Shown here: piece by piece, positions 38,760-47,444 of the stretch
Layout of the letters: every line of letters starts with the position of its first letter
Position numbering within the stretch: the stretch's first letter is position 1
Source: Planctomycetia bacterium
GTDB taxonomy: Bacteria > Planctomycetota > UBA8108 > UBA1146
Reading direction: 5' to 3'
Assembly (NCBI GenBank): GCA_012269595.1
Contig: JAAXJX010000038.1
Location: 1-64,000 of the forward strand
DNA length: 64,000 bases
Translations under genes and position numbers: made by a program
Notes under the pieces: generated by a model
What the model saw: only the letters and a program-made list of their open reading frames with translations
The model's database searches: none
What the model was told of the DNA's origin: nothing

Positions 38760-39842
38760 ATGAATACTTCAGAGGCCCCGAATCCAATCTCAACACGGCT
38801 TCTTCAGTGGTATACCCCTGATGCTCATGGGATGCCGTGGAGGGGCTGTGGGGATCCCTATGGAATCTGGCTTTCTGAAGTCATGCTTCAACAAACACAG
38901 ATTTCCACTGTCATCCCCTACTGGAACAAGTTCATGGATCACTATCCTGATATCGCCCAACTCGCCAACGCAGATGAGGAGTCGGTCCTCGAGGACTGGG
39001 CAGGCCTGGGTTATTACTCCCGGGGACGAAACCTCCATCGGGCGGCCAAAAAAATGGTCGAGGAACATCGATCGCAGTTTCCCCGTGACCCAGAAAAAGT
39101 CCGGGCATTACCGGGAGTCGGTGAATACACCACAGCCGCCATCTGCAGCATTGCATTTGGCTCCGAACTGGCAGTGGTTGACGGAAATGTGGAACGGGTA
39201 ATTTGTCGTCACCAGAAACTTTCAGGGGATCCCAAGCGAGGTGAAACCAAACTCAGGATCCGTGAAGTCTCTACTGAGTGGCTGCACCCGGATCGACCGG
39301 GAGATCATAACCAGGCGATGATGGACTTGGGAAGAACGGTCTGTACTCCCAGAAATCCGAAATGTGATGAGTGCCCCATCGCTGAGGATTGTCAGGCTCG
39401 AATCGCTGGTGAACCGCATCGTTGGCCGCAACCGAAGAAGCGTCGTACTGTCGAAAAACAACAGTGGATCAGCGCACTTTTTTCATGGAACGAAAAAATA
39501 CTTTTACTCCCGGGCAATACTGAATTGCTCAAAAATCATCCGGGACCGGTCCTCGCCAGATCCGAAGGCGACCTCGACACGGAAACAGCCCTGATTGAAG
39601 AGTTTGCCCGGCGGAATCTTGGAACACCGGTGATCATCGGCTTTGGTGATCGGTTCCGCCACACCATCACACACCGCCAATTGGATGTTCAGCCAGTGCT
39701 CTGCAGTTGGCAGGGCCCCGTTCCTGATGAAGCCCGTCTCATCGACGCTGAAGCTTCCAGCAAACTGCCGGTACTTCATCGAAAAGCCCTGCAGAACCTG
39801 CTCCCCCTTCTCGGAGCGGAATGTGAGAAAGACGAAAAATGA
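38760..39842 (+). CDS. mutY: A/G-specific adenine DNA glycosylase MutY
   Basis: 360 residues from ATG 38760; the open frame extends upstream through the aroC antisense but homology starts here. The catalytic Glu lies in SEVMLQQTQ (~36-44), the helix-hairpin-helix LPGVGEYTTAAI is near 117-128 and the catalytic Asp is in AVVDGNVERV near 142. The iron-sulphur cluster ligands C195, C202, C205 and C211 have the exact C-x6-C-x2-C-x5-C spacing. The C-terminal NUDIX-like domain recognises 8-oxoG. MutY removes adenine mispaired with 8-oxoguanine. Its stop overlaps the ATG of the DDAH-like gene (ATGA). Confidence 0.96.
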   Translation: MNTSEAPNPISTRLLQWYTPDAHGMPWRGCGDPYGIWLSEVMLQQTQISTVIPYWNKFMDHYPDIAQLANADEESVLEDWAGLGYYSRGRNLHRAAKKMVEEHRSQFPRDPEKVRALPGVGEYTTAAICSIAFGSELAVVDGNVERVICRHQKLSGDPKRGETKLRIREVSTEWLHPDRPGDHNQAMMDLGRTVCTPRNPKCDECPIAEDCQARIAGEPHRWPQPKKRRTVEKQQWISALFSWNEKILLLPGNTELLKNHPGPVLARSEGDLDTETALIEEFARRNLGTPVIIGFGDRFRHTITHRQLDVQPVLCSWQGPVPDEARLIDAEASSKLPVLHRKALQNLLPLLGAECEKDEK

Positions 39843-40738
39843 AAACGATTCGCAACCTGCAGGAATGGGATTCAACGCGATGGGACAGTTCCCCGCCGGG
39901 GCCAGTCACCGGAGTGCTCGTCGGCCCCCCTCTCTATTTTGATATCACCGACGTCCGAAACGAACATATGAAAGGCCAGATCGGGAATGTCGACAAAAGA
40001 AGAGCCCAGGATCAATGGGAAACCCTGTGCGATAAAATCCGCAGACTCGGCATTACCATTCATGAGCTCGACCCCATGAAAGAACAGGTGGATGCGGTCT
40101 TCACGGCCAATCCTTCCCTTTGTACTTCGGACCGCGCTGGATTACCCAGAGTCATCATCGGTCGCATGAATCACCCCAACCGTGTTCCGGAAAGTGATCA
40201 GCATCGACAGGTCTATCAGCAGTTGGGGCTTCACTGCGATTCACTCCCTGCTGAAATTGTTTCATGGGAGGGAAATGGAGACTCCCTGCGTGATCTCCAG
40301 CGCCCTCTCCTCTGGTGCGGTCTGGGACCACGCAGTGAGGAAGCGGGACATGTCGCCGCCGGTCAACTCCTCGGCCTCGACCTCGCTTTGCTCGAACTTC
40401 CAACTGCAGATTTTTATCACCTCGATACGGCACTCGCCCTGCTCAATGAATCGACTGCCGCATTCGTCCGGGAAGCTTTCACCGCTGAGGGAATCCAGCT
40501 TCTAGAGGCAGCGTTTGAAAACCTCATCGAAGTTGATCCCAATGAAGCGAAAACCAGGTTGGCGGGAAACATGTGGTGCCCGGATGGCTCCCATGTTTTC
40601 ATCACCAGCCAGACCCCACGCACCTGTGCCCAATTGACCGGGAATGGATTCCAGATCATTGAGGTGGATACCGGTGAATTTCTTAAATCGGGTGGAAGCG
40701 TGTTTTGCATGAGACAGGAGATTCGTGATGTCCGCTGA
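39839..40738 (+). CDS. DDAH/amidinotransferase-superfamily hydrolase
   Basis: 299 residues, starting at an ATGA overlap with mutY. Guanidino-group-modifying enzyme features are DAVFTANPS (~84-92), EGNGD (~141-145), the FYHLDTALALL segment with the catalytic His (~195), and SGGSVFCM near the end with the catalytic Cys. Similar proteins are annotated as dimethylarginine dimethylaminohydrolases or amidinotransferases; the substrate here is probably a guanidino compound such as methylated arginine, but this is not proved. It sits between two DNA glycosylase-type genes with overlapping ends, which makes its presence there puzzling. Confidence 0.82.
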   Translation: MKTIRNLQEWDSTRWDSSPPGPVTGVLVGPPLYFDITDVRNEHMKGQIGNVDKRRAQDQWETLCDKIRRLGITIHELDPMKEQVDAVFTANPSLCTSDRAGLPRVIIGRMNHPNRVPESDQHRQVYQQLGLHCDSLPAEIVSWEGNGDSLRDLQRPLLWCGLGPRSEEAGHVAAGQLLGLDLALLELPTADFYHLDTALALLNESTAAFVREAFTAEGIQLLEAAFENLIEVDPNEAKTRLAGNMWCPDGSHVFITSQTPRTCAQLTGNGFQIIEVDTGEFLKSGGSVFCMRQEIRDVR

Positions 40739-41396
40739 TTTCAAGAAATCGGTCGACCGTTTTCTGCGCAAGATCTCCGGTCCTTCTCCTGAAAACCTGT
40801 TCAATCCATGGCGCGATCGTGACCCCCAACTGGACCTCTCAAAGGGGCCGGCAATCCGTCGATCAAATCTGCGGCAATATCTCCTCGCCCACGAAGGGGC
40901 ACAGGCGATCCTTGTCGGTGAGGCTGCGGGTTGGGCTGGCTGCCGCTTCACGGGTATTCCTTTTACCGGGGAAAACCTGATCCTCGGACCAGAGACTCTG
41001 GATTGGGCACAGGGAAGACCGATGAAGAGATCTTCCTCTGCGGACAAACCCTACAAGGAAAGATCCGCGACCATCGTCTGGGGCGAGATCGCCGGCGATT
41101 CCAGGCTGGTTCTGTGGAATGCCGTTCCCTGGCACCCCTGCAAATCAGGTGAGCCATTGACCAACAGAAAACCGCGCCGGGATGAAGAGTCGGCGGGTGA
41201 GCCGATCCTGCGCGATTTCATCGCCCTGTTTCCGGGAGCCAGTGTTCACGCCATTGGCCGAGTCTCACAACAGACACTTGCCAATCTGGGATACGACGCA
41301 GGTTACATCCGCCATCCATCGATGGGTGGACAGAAACAGTTCTGCAAAGGGATGCGATCCCTGCGAAAAAACCTCGACAGGTCACTGACGACCTGA
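40728..41396 (+). CDS. Uracil-DNA glycosylase superfamily protein
   Basis: 222 residues from ATG 40728 (AGGAG 7 nt upstream; a GTG one codon earlier is the alternative), overlapping the previous stop. UDG-fold motifs: ILVGEAAGWAGCRFTGIPFTGE (~61-82) equals the A-motif region, VLWNAVPWHP (~128-137) the central strand, and IRHPSMGG (~195-202) the C-terminal His-containing loop. It lacks the four Cys of family 4 and the DPYH motif of family 1, so it belongs to a less characterised UDG subgroup. Probably removes uracil or a related lesion from DNA. The last gene of the mutY unit. Confidence 0.82.
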   Translation: MSADFKKSVDRFLRKISGPSPENLFNPWRDRDPQLDLSKGPAIRRSNLRQYLLAHEGAQAILVGEAAGWAGCRFTGIPFTGENLILGPETLDWAQGRPMKRSSSADKPYKERSATIVWGEIAGDSRLVLWNAVPWHPCKSGEPLTNRKPRRDEESAGEPILRDFIALFPGASVHAIGRVSQQTLANLGYDAGYIRHPSMGGQKQFCKGMRSLRKNLDRSLTT

Positions 41397-41410
41397 CGAG
41401 GTTTGATCTC

Positions 41411-41425
41411 GAAAACCGGGTTTTC
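41411..41425. terminator. Short hairpin between convergent gene ends
   Basis: GAAAACC-G-GGTTTTC lies in the 47-bp gap between the UDG-like gene (+) and efp (-). A-rich on one arm and T-rich on the other, it could act as a weak bidirectional terminator. There is no long U-run beyond the stem. Confidence 0.4.
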
Positions 41426-41443
41426 CAAGTACAGAGTCTTCGG

Positions 41444-42010
41444 TCAGGCCTTGACCCTTTCAATGAAGTCGCCGGTTTCGGTGGAGATCTTGACCAGATC
41501 ACCTTCATTGACGTGGTTCGGGATCTTGATCTCGAGCCCGGTCTCCAGCTTTGCCGGTTTGTAGACGTTATTCACACTGTCACCCTTGAAGCCGGGCTCC
41601 GTCTCGGCAATCTGCAACACCACTGATGGGGGCAAATCGACGGAAACGGGCTTCTCCTCGTAGAAGGTCACCGTGACGTGCTCGTTGTGTTTCACAAACG
41701 GCATCAGGTCGCCGACAAAGTCTGCGTGCAGTTGGTACTGCTCATAGTCAGCGGTATCCATAAAGATGAAGTTCTCACCCTCGGGGTAGAGGTATTCGCA
41801 ATTCTTTTTGTCGAGGTAAGCCGTCTCAACCTTGTCCGCAGAACGGAACCGGTGAGTGATATGATCCCCGCGCTGCAGGTTCTTCAGCTTTGCCTGGACC
41901 GCTCCTCCGCCCTTGGAGAGTTTCTTCTGTTCAAGTTTTACGCAAACCCACAGATCATCCTCGAAATTGATGACCTGTCCGACTCTCAGCTGCGTTGCGG
42001 GTACTCCCAT
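41444..42010 (-). CDS. efp: Elongation factor P
   Basis: 188 residues from ATG 42010, with AAGGAAGGA about 7 nt upstream; the longer frame to 42061 is rejected. Three beta-barrel domains are recognisable: an N-terminal KOW-like VGQVINFEDDLWVCV, the OB domain with EYLYPEGENFIFMD, and the C-terminal EIKIPNHVNEGDLVKISTETGDFIERV. EF-P relieves ribosome stalling at polyproline. The tip loop reads KKLSKGGG, with Lys33 aligned to the modified Lys34 of E. coli, but the usual KPGKG proline and glycine are replaced by Leu and Ser. Confidence 0.96.
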   Translation of the reverse strand: MGVPATQLRVGQVINFEDDLWVCVKLEQKKLSKGGGAVQAKLKNLQRGDHITHRFRSADKVETAYLDKKNCEYLYPEGENFIFMDTADYEQYQLHADFVGDLMPFVKHNEHVTVTFYEEKPVSVDLPPSVVLQIAETEPGFKGDSVNNVYKPAKLETGLEIKIPNHVNEGDLVKISTETGDFIERVKA

Positions 42011-42090
42011 GTCGCGATCCTTCCTTACACATGTCTTGCAGGCCAAAGCATACCATGTCACCTACCTGTGGGGCGAGTCGATCGGGACGG

Positions 42091-43650
42091 TCAACTTTCA
42101 GCGGGTTCCGCAGTCTCAAAGTCACCGAGACCCTTCTCCCCCTCACGGGTCGCCACAATGGCAGAACCGACCGTATCACTCCAGACATTGACCATCGTTC
42201 GGCACATGTCGAGGGGACGGTCCACCGCCAACAAAAGAGCGGCACCTTCCAGGGGCAACTTGAGAGCACTGAGAATCGTCAGCATCATGATCAGTCCAGC
42301 GGAAGGGATTCCTGCCGCACCAATGGAAGCGAGAAATGCTGCCATGACGACTGTGACCTGAGAGCCGAAGGTCAAGACGTAGTCTCCCGCAGTGGCGTAA
42401 TACTGAGCCAGGAACACCACTCCAATGCACTCGTAGAGCGCGGTTCCGTCCATGTTCACCGTCGCTCCCAAAGGTGCCACGAACGAACTGGTCTTATTGG
42501 AAACCTTACCCCGACTCTTGAGGGTATTGAGAGTTGTGGGAAGTGTCAGGGAAGACGAAGAAGTCGAGAATGCGGTCATCAATACCGGACTCATCGCCCT
42601 GAACCATTTCAGCGGAGAGACCCTTGCGACAACGCTGAGCAAAATAGGCAGAACCACAACGGCATGAACCACCAGTGCGAGGAAAACCGTCAGCATGTAG
42701 GTGCTCAATGGAATGAACACATCGAATCCGGTCTCACCCACCACCTTGACCAGCAAGCAGAAGACACCATAAGGAACGAGCTTCATGACCCATGAAGCCA
42801 TCAACATGACCACCTGAAATGCTGAATCGAGGAGTTCGGTCAGGATCTTCTTCGGTTTCTCCGGTGCCCGGGTAATGAAGAAACCAAACAACAAGGCGAA
42901 AAAGATTACCTGCAACATGTTTCCGTTGCCGGTAAACGCATCAAAGACATTCTCTGGAACCATGCGACGAAGAATATCGAGCCAGTTCTCAGACTCCTGA
43001 CCAAACTGGGCCGCAGTCGATAGCCCCAACTGGGCTCCATCTCCGGGTCGGATCAGATTGACAAGAACAAGGCCGAGGCCCACGGCCAGAAATGAAGTTG
43101 TGACGTAGTAACCAAAGGTTCTCCGGCCCAATCGACCGAAGTCCTCGCCACCCCCCAGGCCGGCAACGCCGGTCACGATGGAAGTGAAGACCAGTGGCAT
43201 GATCAGCATCTTCAGCAACCGCATGAAGATGTCTGCCAAAAATACGAATGGGTACAAATAACGGGACCTGTCAGAACCGGGATCCAGAATCACCTGGCAA
43301 CTCTTCTCGGTTCCATCTTCCAGGGTGATGGTCGCCACCCCTCCCGCACCAGCAGCAGCCAGAAATGCGGAGACCTCCTCCGGGCTTGAAACAGCATCGA
43401 GAAGATTTTCATCCGCCATTCCAGCATTGATGGCGATCTTGCTGATCCGGTCTCCCACTGTCAGCTTCTCGGCAGCAGTCCGGCCTTTGGGGGTCAGGTT
43501 TCTGGAGATGGATTGAACCACGACCTTGCCATCGCTGGTCGATCCGAGGGTTGCGCCTATCGATCCGGGAGCCTCCGTGATTTGCTGCAAAAGCAGTCCC
43601 ACGATGACTCCGGCGATGAGCCAGACGAGAATTTTCCAGTGTTGAGCCAT
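42091..43650 (-). CDS. Dicarboxylate/amino acid:cation symporter (DAACS) with an inserted PDZ-like domain
   Basis: 519 residues against ~430 for GltP/DctA. TM1 is at ~7-23; residues ~28-122 form an extra PDZ-like domain (GKVVVQSISRNLTPKGRTA, LTVGDRISKIAI, GGVATITLEDG) that would sit in the periplasm. After it the transporter fold resumes with FLADIFMRLLKMLIMPLVF. Substrate-site motifs are SSSSLTLPTTL (serine-rich hairpin) and NMDGTALYE, both diagnostic of the glutamate/aspartate/dicarboxylate family. It probably imports an acidic amino acid or dicarboxylate with Na+ or H+. GGGGAG lies 6 nt before the ATG. Two palindromes lie just upstream. Confidence 0.92.
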   Translation of the reverse strand: MAQHWKILVWLIAGVIVGLLLQQITEAPGSIGATLGSTSDGKVVVQSISRNLTPKGRTAAEKLTVGDRISKIAINAGMADENLLDAVSSPEEVSAFLAAAGAGGVATITLEDGTEKSCQVILDPGSDRSRYLYPFVFLADIFMRLLKMLIMPLVFTSIVTGVAGLGGGEDFGRLGRRTFGYYVTTSFLAVGLGLVLVNLIRPGDGAQLGLSTAAQFGQESENWLDILRRMVPENVFDAFTGNGNMLQVIFFALLFGFFITRAPEKPKKILTELLDSAFQVVMLMASWVMKLVPYGVFCLLVKVVGETGFDVFIPLSTYMLTVFLALVVHAVVVLPILLSVVARVSPLKWFRAMSPVLMTAFSTSSSSLTLPTTLNTLKSRGKVSNKTSSFVAPLGATVNMDGTALYECIGVVFLAQYYATAGDYVLTFGSQVTVVMAAFLASIGAAGIPSAGLIMMLTILSALKLPLEGAALLLAVDRPLDMCRTMVNVWSDTVGSAIVATREGEKGLGDFETAEPAES

Positions 43651-43671
43651 GATTACTCCCCATCCATCAAC

Positions 43672-43717
43672 CGGTGATCAGATCACCGATCAGGCATTAT
43701 TCGGATCACCGGTGATC
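43672..43717 (-). promoter_or_regulatory. Two related palindromes upstream of the symporter gene (operator candidates)
   Basis: CGGTGATC-A-GATCACCG (43672-43688) and GATCACCGGTGATC (43704-43717) are both perfect inverted repeats built from the same half-site GATCACC. They lie 22-67 bp upstream of the symporter start at 43650, where a promoter would be. This arrangement suggests binding by a dimeric regulator, perhaps two dimers side by side. Confidence 0.5.
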
Positions 43718-43759
43718 GCGATCAACGATCCAGGCTCCGAACTGTATCAGATTTCAGGA

Positions 43760-45064
43760 TCAGCCCTGTGCTGGCGAAATGATCGAACTGACCAGATTCT
43801 CCGGTCGAACATGATCATGTAGCCGGTCTGCCACCTCTAAGGGCTGAATCTTGTTCAGGAGATCAACCACCTCGAAAGGATCTGCTCCCATGAATCGAGA
43901 ACTACAATAACTGCCAGCGATATTCTCAAGCGAGTTGAAACTTTTTAAAAGTTGGCCGGTAGCTGCTTTTCTCTGTCGATCAATATCTGCCTCAGAGATG
44001 CCTGAAGAGAGGATTTGGGGTAACTCTGCCCTAATGACTTCAAGGACCTTTTCAGGGTCGACCACATCTCCGCCGATGGCGGAATGACCCACATCCCCAT
44101 AGATCATGTAGCCCCCACCGAAAGAGTCGTCGACGAGATTGGCTTCCTGCAATTTCTCGAAGAGTGCCCCGCTCTGACCAAAAACACATTCCAGAACCAG
44201 GTCAGAAACCAATTCCTTGCGAACCATATCCTGACCGGAAAGCCCGGGATGAATATCTTTCCAACCGAAGAGCAATTTCGATCGCCCGACCTGCATCTCC
44301 TGACGCACTTGAGCTTGTGCAGGAGCCGCCTCTTCAAGTGTGGCGATCTTTTCAAGTGCAGGAGCGGGACCAAGATCTTTTTCCTGCAACAGGCGATCAG
44401 CATGATCGAAGAACTCTTCTTCGGATTGATCACCCACAGCAAACAGAATCATGTTCGACGGGTGATAAAAAGACTCCCAGCAACGCTGGAGCATCGGTGC
44501 ATCGATTCCCGAAATCGTCTCCACAGTACCGGCAATATCCTTGGATACTGGATGGTGGGCGTACATCCCCTCCAAGAGGTTGAAGTAGACCCGCCAGCCG
44601 GGCATGTCTTCGTACATGCGAATTTCCTGGCCGATGATCCCCTTCTCCTTCTCCACATTTTCCTCGGTGAAGTGGGGAGATTGCACGAACCGGACCAGAT
44701 GGCTCAGACACTCATAAAAATGATCGGTGCATGAAAAGAGGTATGAAGTCCCATTGAATCCAGTGAACGCATTGGCACTCGCACCCAAACGGCTGAACTC
44801 CTGAAAAGCGTCCTCTTCGATTCCTTCAAACATTTTGTGTTCAAGGAAATGTGCGACTCCGTCAGGCAGGACGATTTCGTCCCCTCCACCGATTCGAAAG
44901 CGGTCATCGACGCTGCCAAAGTTGGTGGCGAAACAGGCATAGGTACGCAGATACCCCGGCTTGTAACAAAAAGCCACTCGGGCTCCACTGGAGTGAACTC
45001 TTTCGACCACTCTCTCCTGCAACGTTGAATTTTCGAGAATGGTGGAATCTTCAGACCAACTCAC
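43760..45064 (-). CDS. M16-family zinc peptidase, catalytic type (YmfH-like)
   Basis: 434 residues. The inverted zinc motif HxxEH is present as H72-F-L-E75-H76 in VAHFLEHKMFEG, and the downstream EKEKGIIGQEIRMYED supplies the third ligand Glu. The GTG start at 45064 overlaps the stop of the partner gene (GTGA). No signal peptide, so probably cytoplasmic. Together with the neighbouring M16-like protein lacking the motif, this forms the usual active/inactive pair seen as YmfH/YmfF in Bacillus or PqqF-like pairs elsewhere. The substrate is unknown. Confidence 0.93.
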   Translation of the reverse strand: MSWSEDSTILENSTLQERVVERVHSSGARVAFCYKPGYLRTYACFATNFGSVDDRFRIGGGDEIVLPDGVAHFLEHKMFEGIEEDAFQEFSRLGASANAFTGFNGTSYLFSCTDHFYECLSHLVRFVQSPHFTEENVEKEKGIIGQEIRMYEDMPGWRVYFNLLEGMYAHHPVSKDIAGTVETISGIDAPMLQRCWESFYHPSNMILFAVGDQSEEEFFDHADRLLQEKDLGPAPALEKIATLEEAAPAQAQVRQEMQVGRSKLLFGWKDIHPGLSGQDMVRKELVSDLVLECVFGQSGALFEKLQEANLVDDSFGGGYMIYGDVGHSAIGGDVVDPEKVLEVIRAELPQILSSGISEADIDRQRKAATGQLLKSFNSLENIAGSYCSSRFMGADPFEVVDLLNKIQPLEVADRLHDHVRPENLVSSIISPAQG

Positions 45065-46359
45065 GAGCTCTCCTCCGGTGCCAGAACATATGTCAGATCG
45101 GGGTGAACCAATTCCATCGCCGCGACGACTTCGTCTCGGGTCACCGAAGCCACCCGCTTTCGAAGTTTTTCAAGTCCGGGATTTCTGCCTGAGAGACGAC
45201 TGCGAAGATCATAGTCGGCCAGGGCTGCCGGACTGTCCTGAACCATTCTCAGGCGGGAGTCGATGGCTGCCAAAGTCATCTCGAATTCTTCCTCAGAGAA
45301 CTCACCGTTGCGGACAAAAGCCAACTGCTTTTCTATGCCTGTCCGGGCCTGATCCACGGTGTCGTGGTCAACACCGGAACTGATAAACATCATCCCCATA
45401 TTGCTGTCGACCTGTGAGTGGATGGAATAACAAAGGCTTTCTTTTTCCCGGACCTGCGTAAAGAGACGCGAGTGGGGGAAACTGCCGAGAATACCGTTAG
45501 CCACCATCAACGGCTCGTTGAGGGGGTGTTCATAGGAAATCATCGTCCGGAAAGACATGATCAGGTTCGATTGTTGAACCTTTGCATGCTCCACCATTTC
45601 ACGAGGCTCCTTCGCAGCCCGAATTGCCTGGCGTGGTGACAATGAATCCCCAGTGGCATGATTGCCCCTGAAGAGGGTGGAGAGGCGATCCACCACCCGA
45701 TCTTCTGGCATTTTTCCACTGAAGTGGACATGCATCGGCTGATGGGTGATGAGTTCATTCCACAGTGCAGTCAAATCAGCAGGGGTCACATGCTTGAGGT
45801 CGTCCAATGTTCCCTGCTGGTGATAACGCCACGGTTCGTCAAAGCATGCTTCTTCGAGACACCTTTGGTAGGCCCAGCCTGATTTGTTGTCGATGCGACC
45901 CTCGATCGACCGGCGTTGCTGGAGAATCTCCGATTCAACAATCTCTTCAGGAAACAGGCCTTCCACAAGATTGGGCTCGTGGATCAGTTGGTCGAGCAGA
46001 TGGATGGCATCCTCAAAGACCCTTTCCCCATGTGGAAGGTGACCTTCGTCAGGGAATTCGGCTCGCAGGGAGATCAGATGCCTTTGGCCCCACCGATCGA
46101 CGGAAGTGGAAGCGGAAAGCCCCCAAAGTTCTTCAGTTCGAAGATTCAGCAATCTCTGCGAAGGGAACTCACGGGTACCCCTCATCAGGCAAGCGGGAAC
46201 AAGGCATCGCCTGGCATTATGGGGTCCCAGGTCTGCCACCCAGGTCAATCGCAAAGAACTGGTTTTTCTACGCTCTTCCGGACGGATGTGGAGGAGCCCT
46301 CCTGATCCCACCTCCCGGGTCTTGAATCCTGGGACGTGTGTTAACTCAGCTGGGCTCAA
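45061..46359 (-). CDS. M16-family peptidase-like partner, zinc motif missing (YmfF-like)
   Basis: 432 residues. The overall M16 fold is evident (FSEEEFEMTLAAIDSRLRMVQDSP, the R-x7-Y-like FTQVREKESLCYSIHS segment near 310), but the HxxEH site is absent; the corresponding region reads LVPACLMRGTREFPSQRL. It therefore likely acts as the non-catalytic half of a heterodimer with the next gene. TTG 46359 is used with GGAGGAAG directly upstream, inside the end of the DAHP synthase gene whose stop it overlaps. Confidence 0.9.
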   Translation of the reverse strand: MSPAELTHVPGFKTREVGSGGLLHIRPEERRKTSSLRLTWVADLGPHNARRCLVPACLMRGTREFPSQRLLNLRTEELWGLSASTSVDRWGQRHLISLRAEFPDEGHLPHGERVFEDAIHLLDQLIHEPNLVEGLFPEEIVESEILQQRRSIEGRIDNKSGWAYQRCLEEACFDEPWRYHQQGTLDDLKHVTPADLTALWNELITHQPMHVHFSGKMPEDRVVDRLSTLFRGNHATGDSLSPRQAIRAAKEPREMVEHAKVQQSNLIMSFRTMISYEHPLNEPLMVANGILGSFPHSRLFTQVREKESLCYSIHSQVDSNMGMMFISSGVDHDTVDQARTGIEKQLAFVRNGEFSEEEFEMTLAAIDSRLRMVQDSPAALADYDLRSRLSGRNPGLEKLRKRVASVTRDEVVAAMELVHPDLTYVLAPEESS

Positions 46360-47444
46360 ACTTCCTCCATGCCTCGGGTGCTGGCCACCGCTCCTCCAGA
46401 TCTGGACTCGAGCGATCGAAGCGATTCGTGAAGACCAGAAAGCAACGGTACCAAATTTTTGAACTCTTCCGGTGACAAAGCCTGCCTGCCATCGGACAGG
46501 GCTTCCTCCGGTTGATCGTGAACTTCCACCAGCAATCCGTCTGCCCCTGCAGCAACGGCTGCTTTGGCCAGCGCAGGAACCCGATAGGCTTCTGCAGAGC
46601 CATGGGAAGGATCAACAACGACGGGAAGATGGGTTTTCTTCTTCAACTCAGGAACGACTCCCAGATCGAGAACCACCTGTCTCGAAGCGGCAGCACAACG
46701 GATTCCGCGTTCGCAAAGAATGACATTGGTGTTGCCACCTGAAAGAATGTACTCCGCCGCCAACATGAGTTCTTCACTGGTGGATGAGAAGCCGCGTTTA
46801 AGAAGAATCGGTGCACGAATCTGTCCCAGCTCTTTGAGAAGGGAATAGTTGTGCATGTTTCTGCTGCCCACCTGCAAGAGATCAGCAGACTCGGAAACCT
46901 TTTCAACATCGCGAGGATCAAGGATCTCCGTGACGATGCCGAGCCCGGTTTCCTCTCTGGCTCGCTCCAGTATCTTCAGCCCCTTCTCACCCATTCCCTG
47001 AAACGCATAGGGAGAAGTGCGGGGCTTGTAAGCGCCGCCACGGAAGAGCTGCGCTCCGGAAGATGCCACTGAAGCAGCCAGACGGAGGGTTCTCTCCTCT
47101 TCTTCGACGGCACAGGGACCGGCGATGATAGCGAAGCCACCACCACCCACGGTGATATTTCCCACCTGAACCGTTGAATCATTGCCGTGGGCATTGCGGT
47201 GGACGTGCCGGTGGGCCGTACCGAGGAACAATGCTTTCTCGACTCCCTTCCAGGAATCGAGCGCAAGGGTCCGGAGCGGTTCGACATCTCCGTGGACTTC
47301 CAGATAATTGCGGCCTTGCCCCTCCACCAGCGTCGCCTCCACACCGAAGGATTTCAGGCGATCCCTGATCCTTCTGCGGAATGTCGCTGCCAGACCCGCC
47401 TCAAGGGCGATCAGCAGGGAGGGTTCCTGAGGGGTTTGTTCCAT
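46356..47444 (-). CDS. aroF: 3-deoxy-7-phosphoheptulonate (DAHP) synthase with N-terminal ACT-like domain
   Basis: 362 residues from ATG 47444 (AAAGG ~6 nt upstream); an ATG at 47492 lacks support. The first ~95 residues resemble the ferredoxin-like/ACT regulatory module of this type Ibeta class. The TIM barrel follows with FAIIAGPCAVEEEE, FRGGAYKPRTSPYAFQG, LLQVGSRNMHN, ILLKRGFSST, NVILCERGIR and PVVVDPSHGSA. It condenses PEP and erythrose-4-phosphate, starting the shikimate pathway that ends at chorismate (aroC in this window). Its stop overlaps the M16 gene, so it shares a transcript with unrelated proteases. Confidence 0.94.
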   Translation of the reverse strand: MEQTPQEPSLLIALEAGLAATFRRRIRDRLKSFGVEATLVEGQGRNYLEVHGDVEPLRTLALDSWKGVEKALFLGTAHRHVHRNAHGNDSTVQVGNITVGGGGFAIIAGPCAVEEEERTLRLAASVASSGAQLFRGGAYKPRTSPYAFQGMGEKGLKILERAREETGLGIVTEILDPRDVEKVSESADLLQVGSRNMHNYSLLKELGQIRAPILLKRGFSSTSEELMLAAEYILSGGNTNVILCERGIRCAAASRQVVLDLGVVPELKKKTHLPVVVDPSHGSAEAYRVPALAKAAVAAGADGLLVEVHDQPEEALSDGRQALSPEEFKNLVPLLSGLHESLRSLESRSGGAVASTRGMEEV

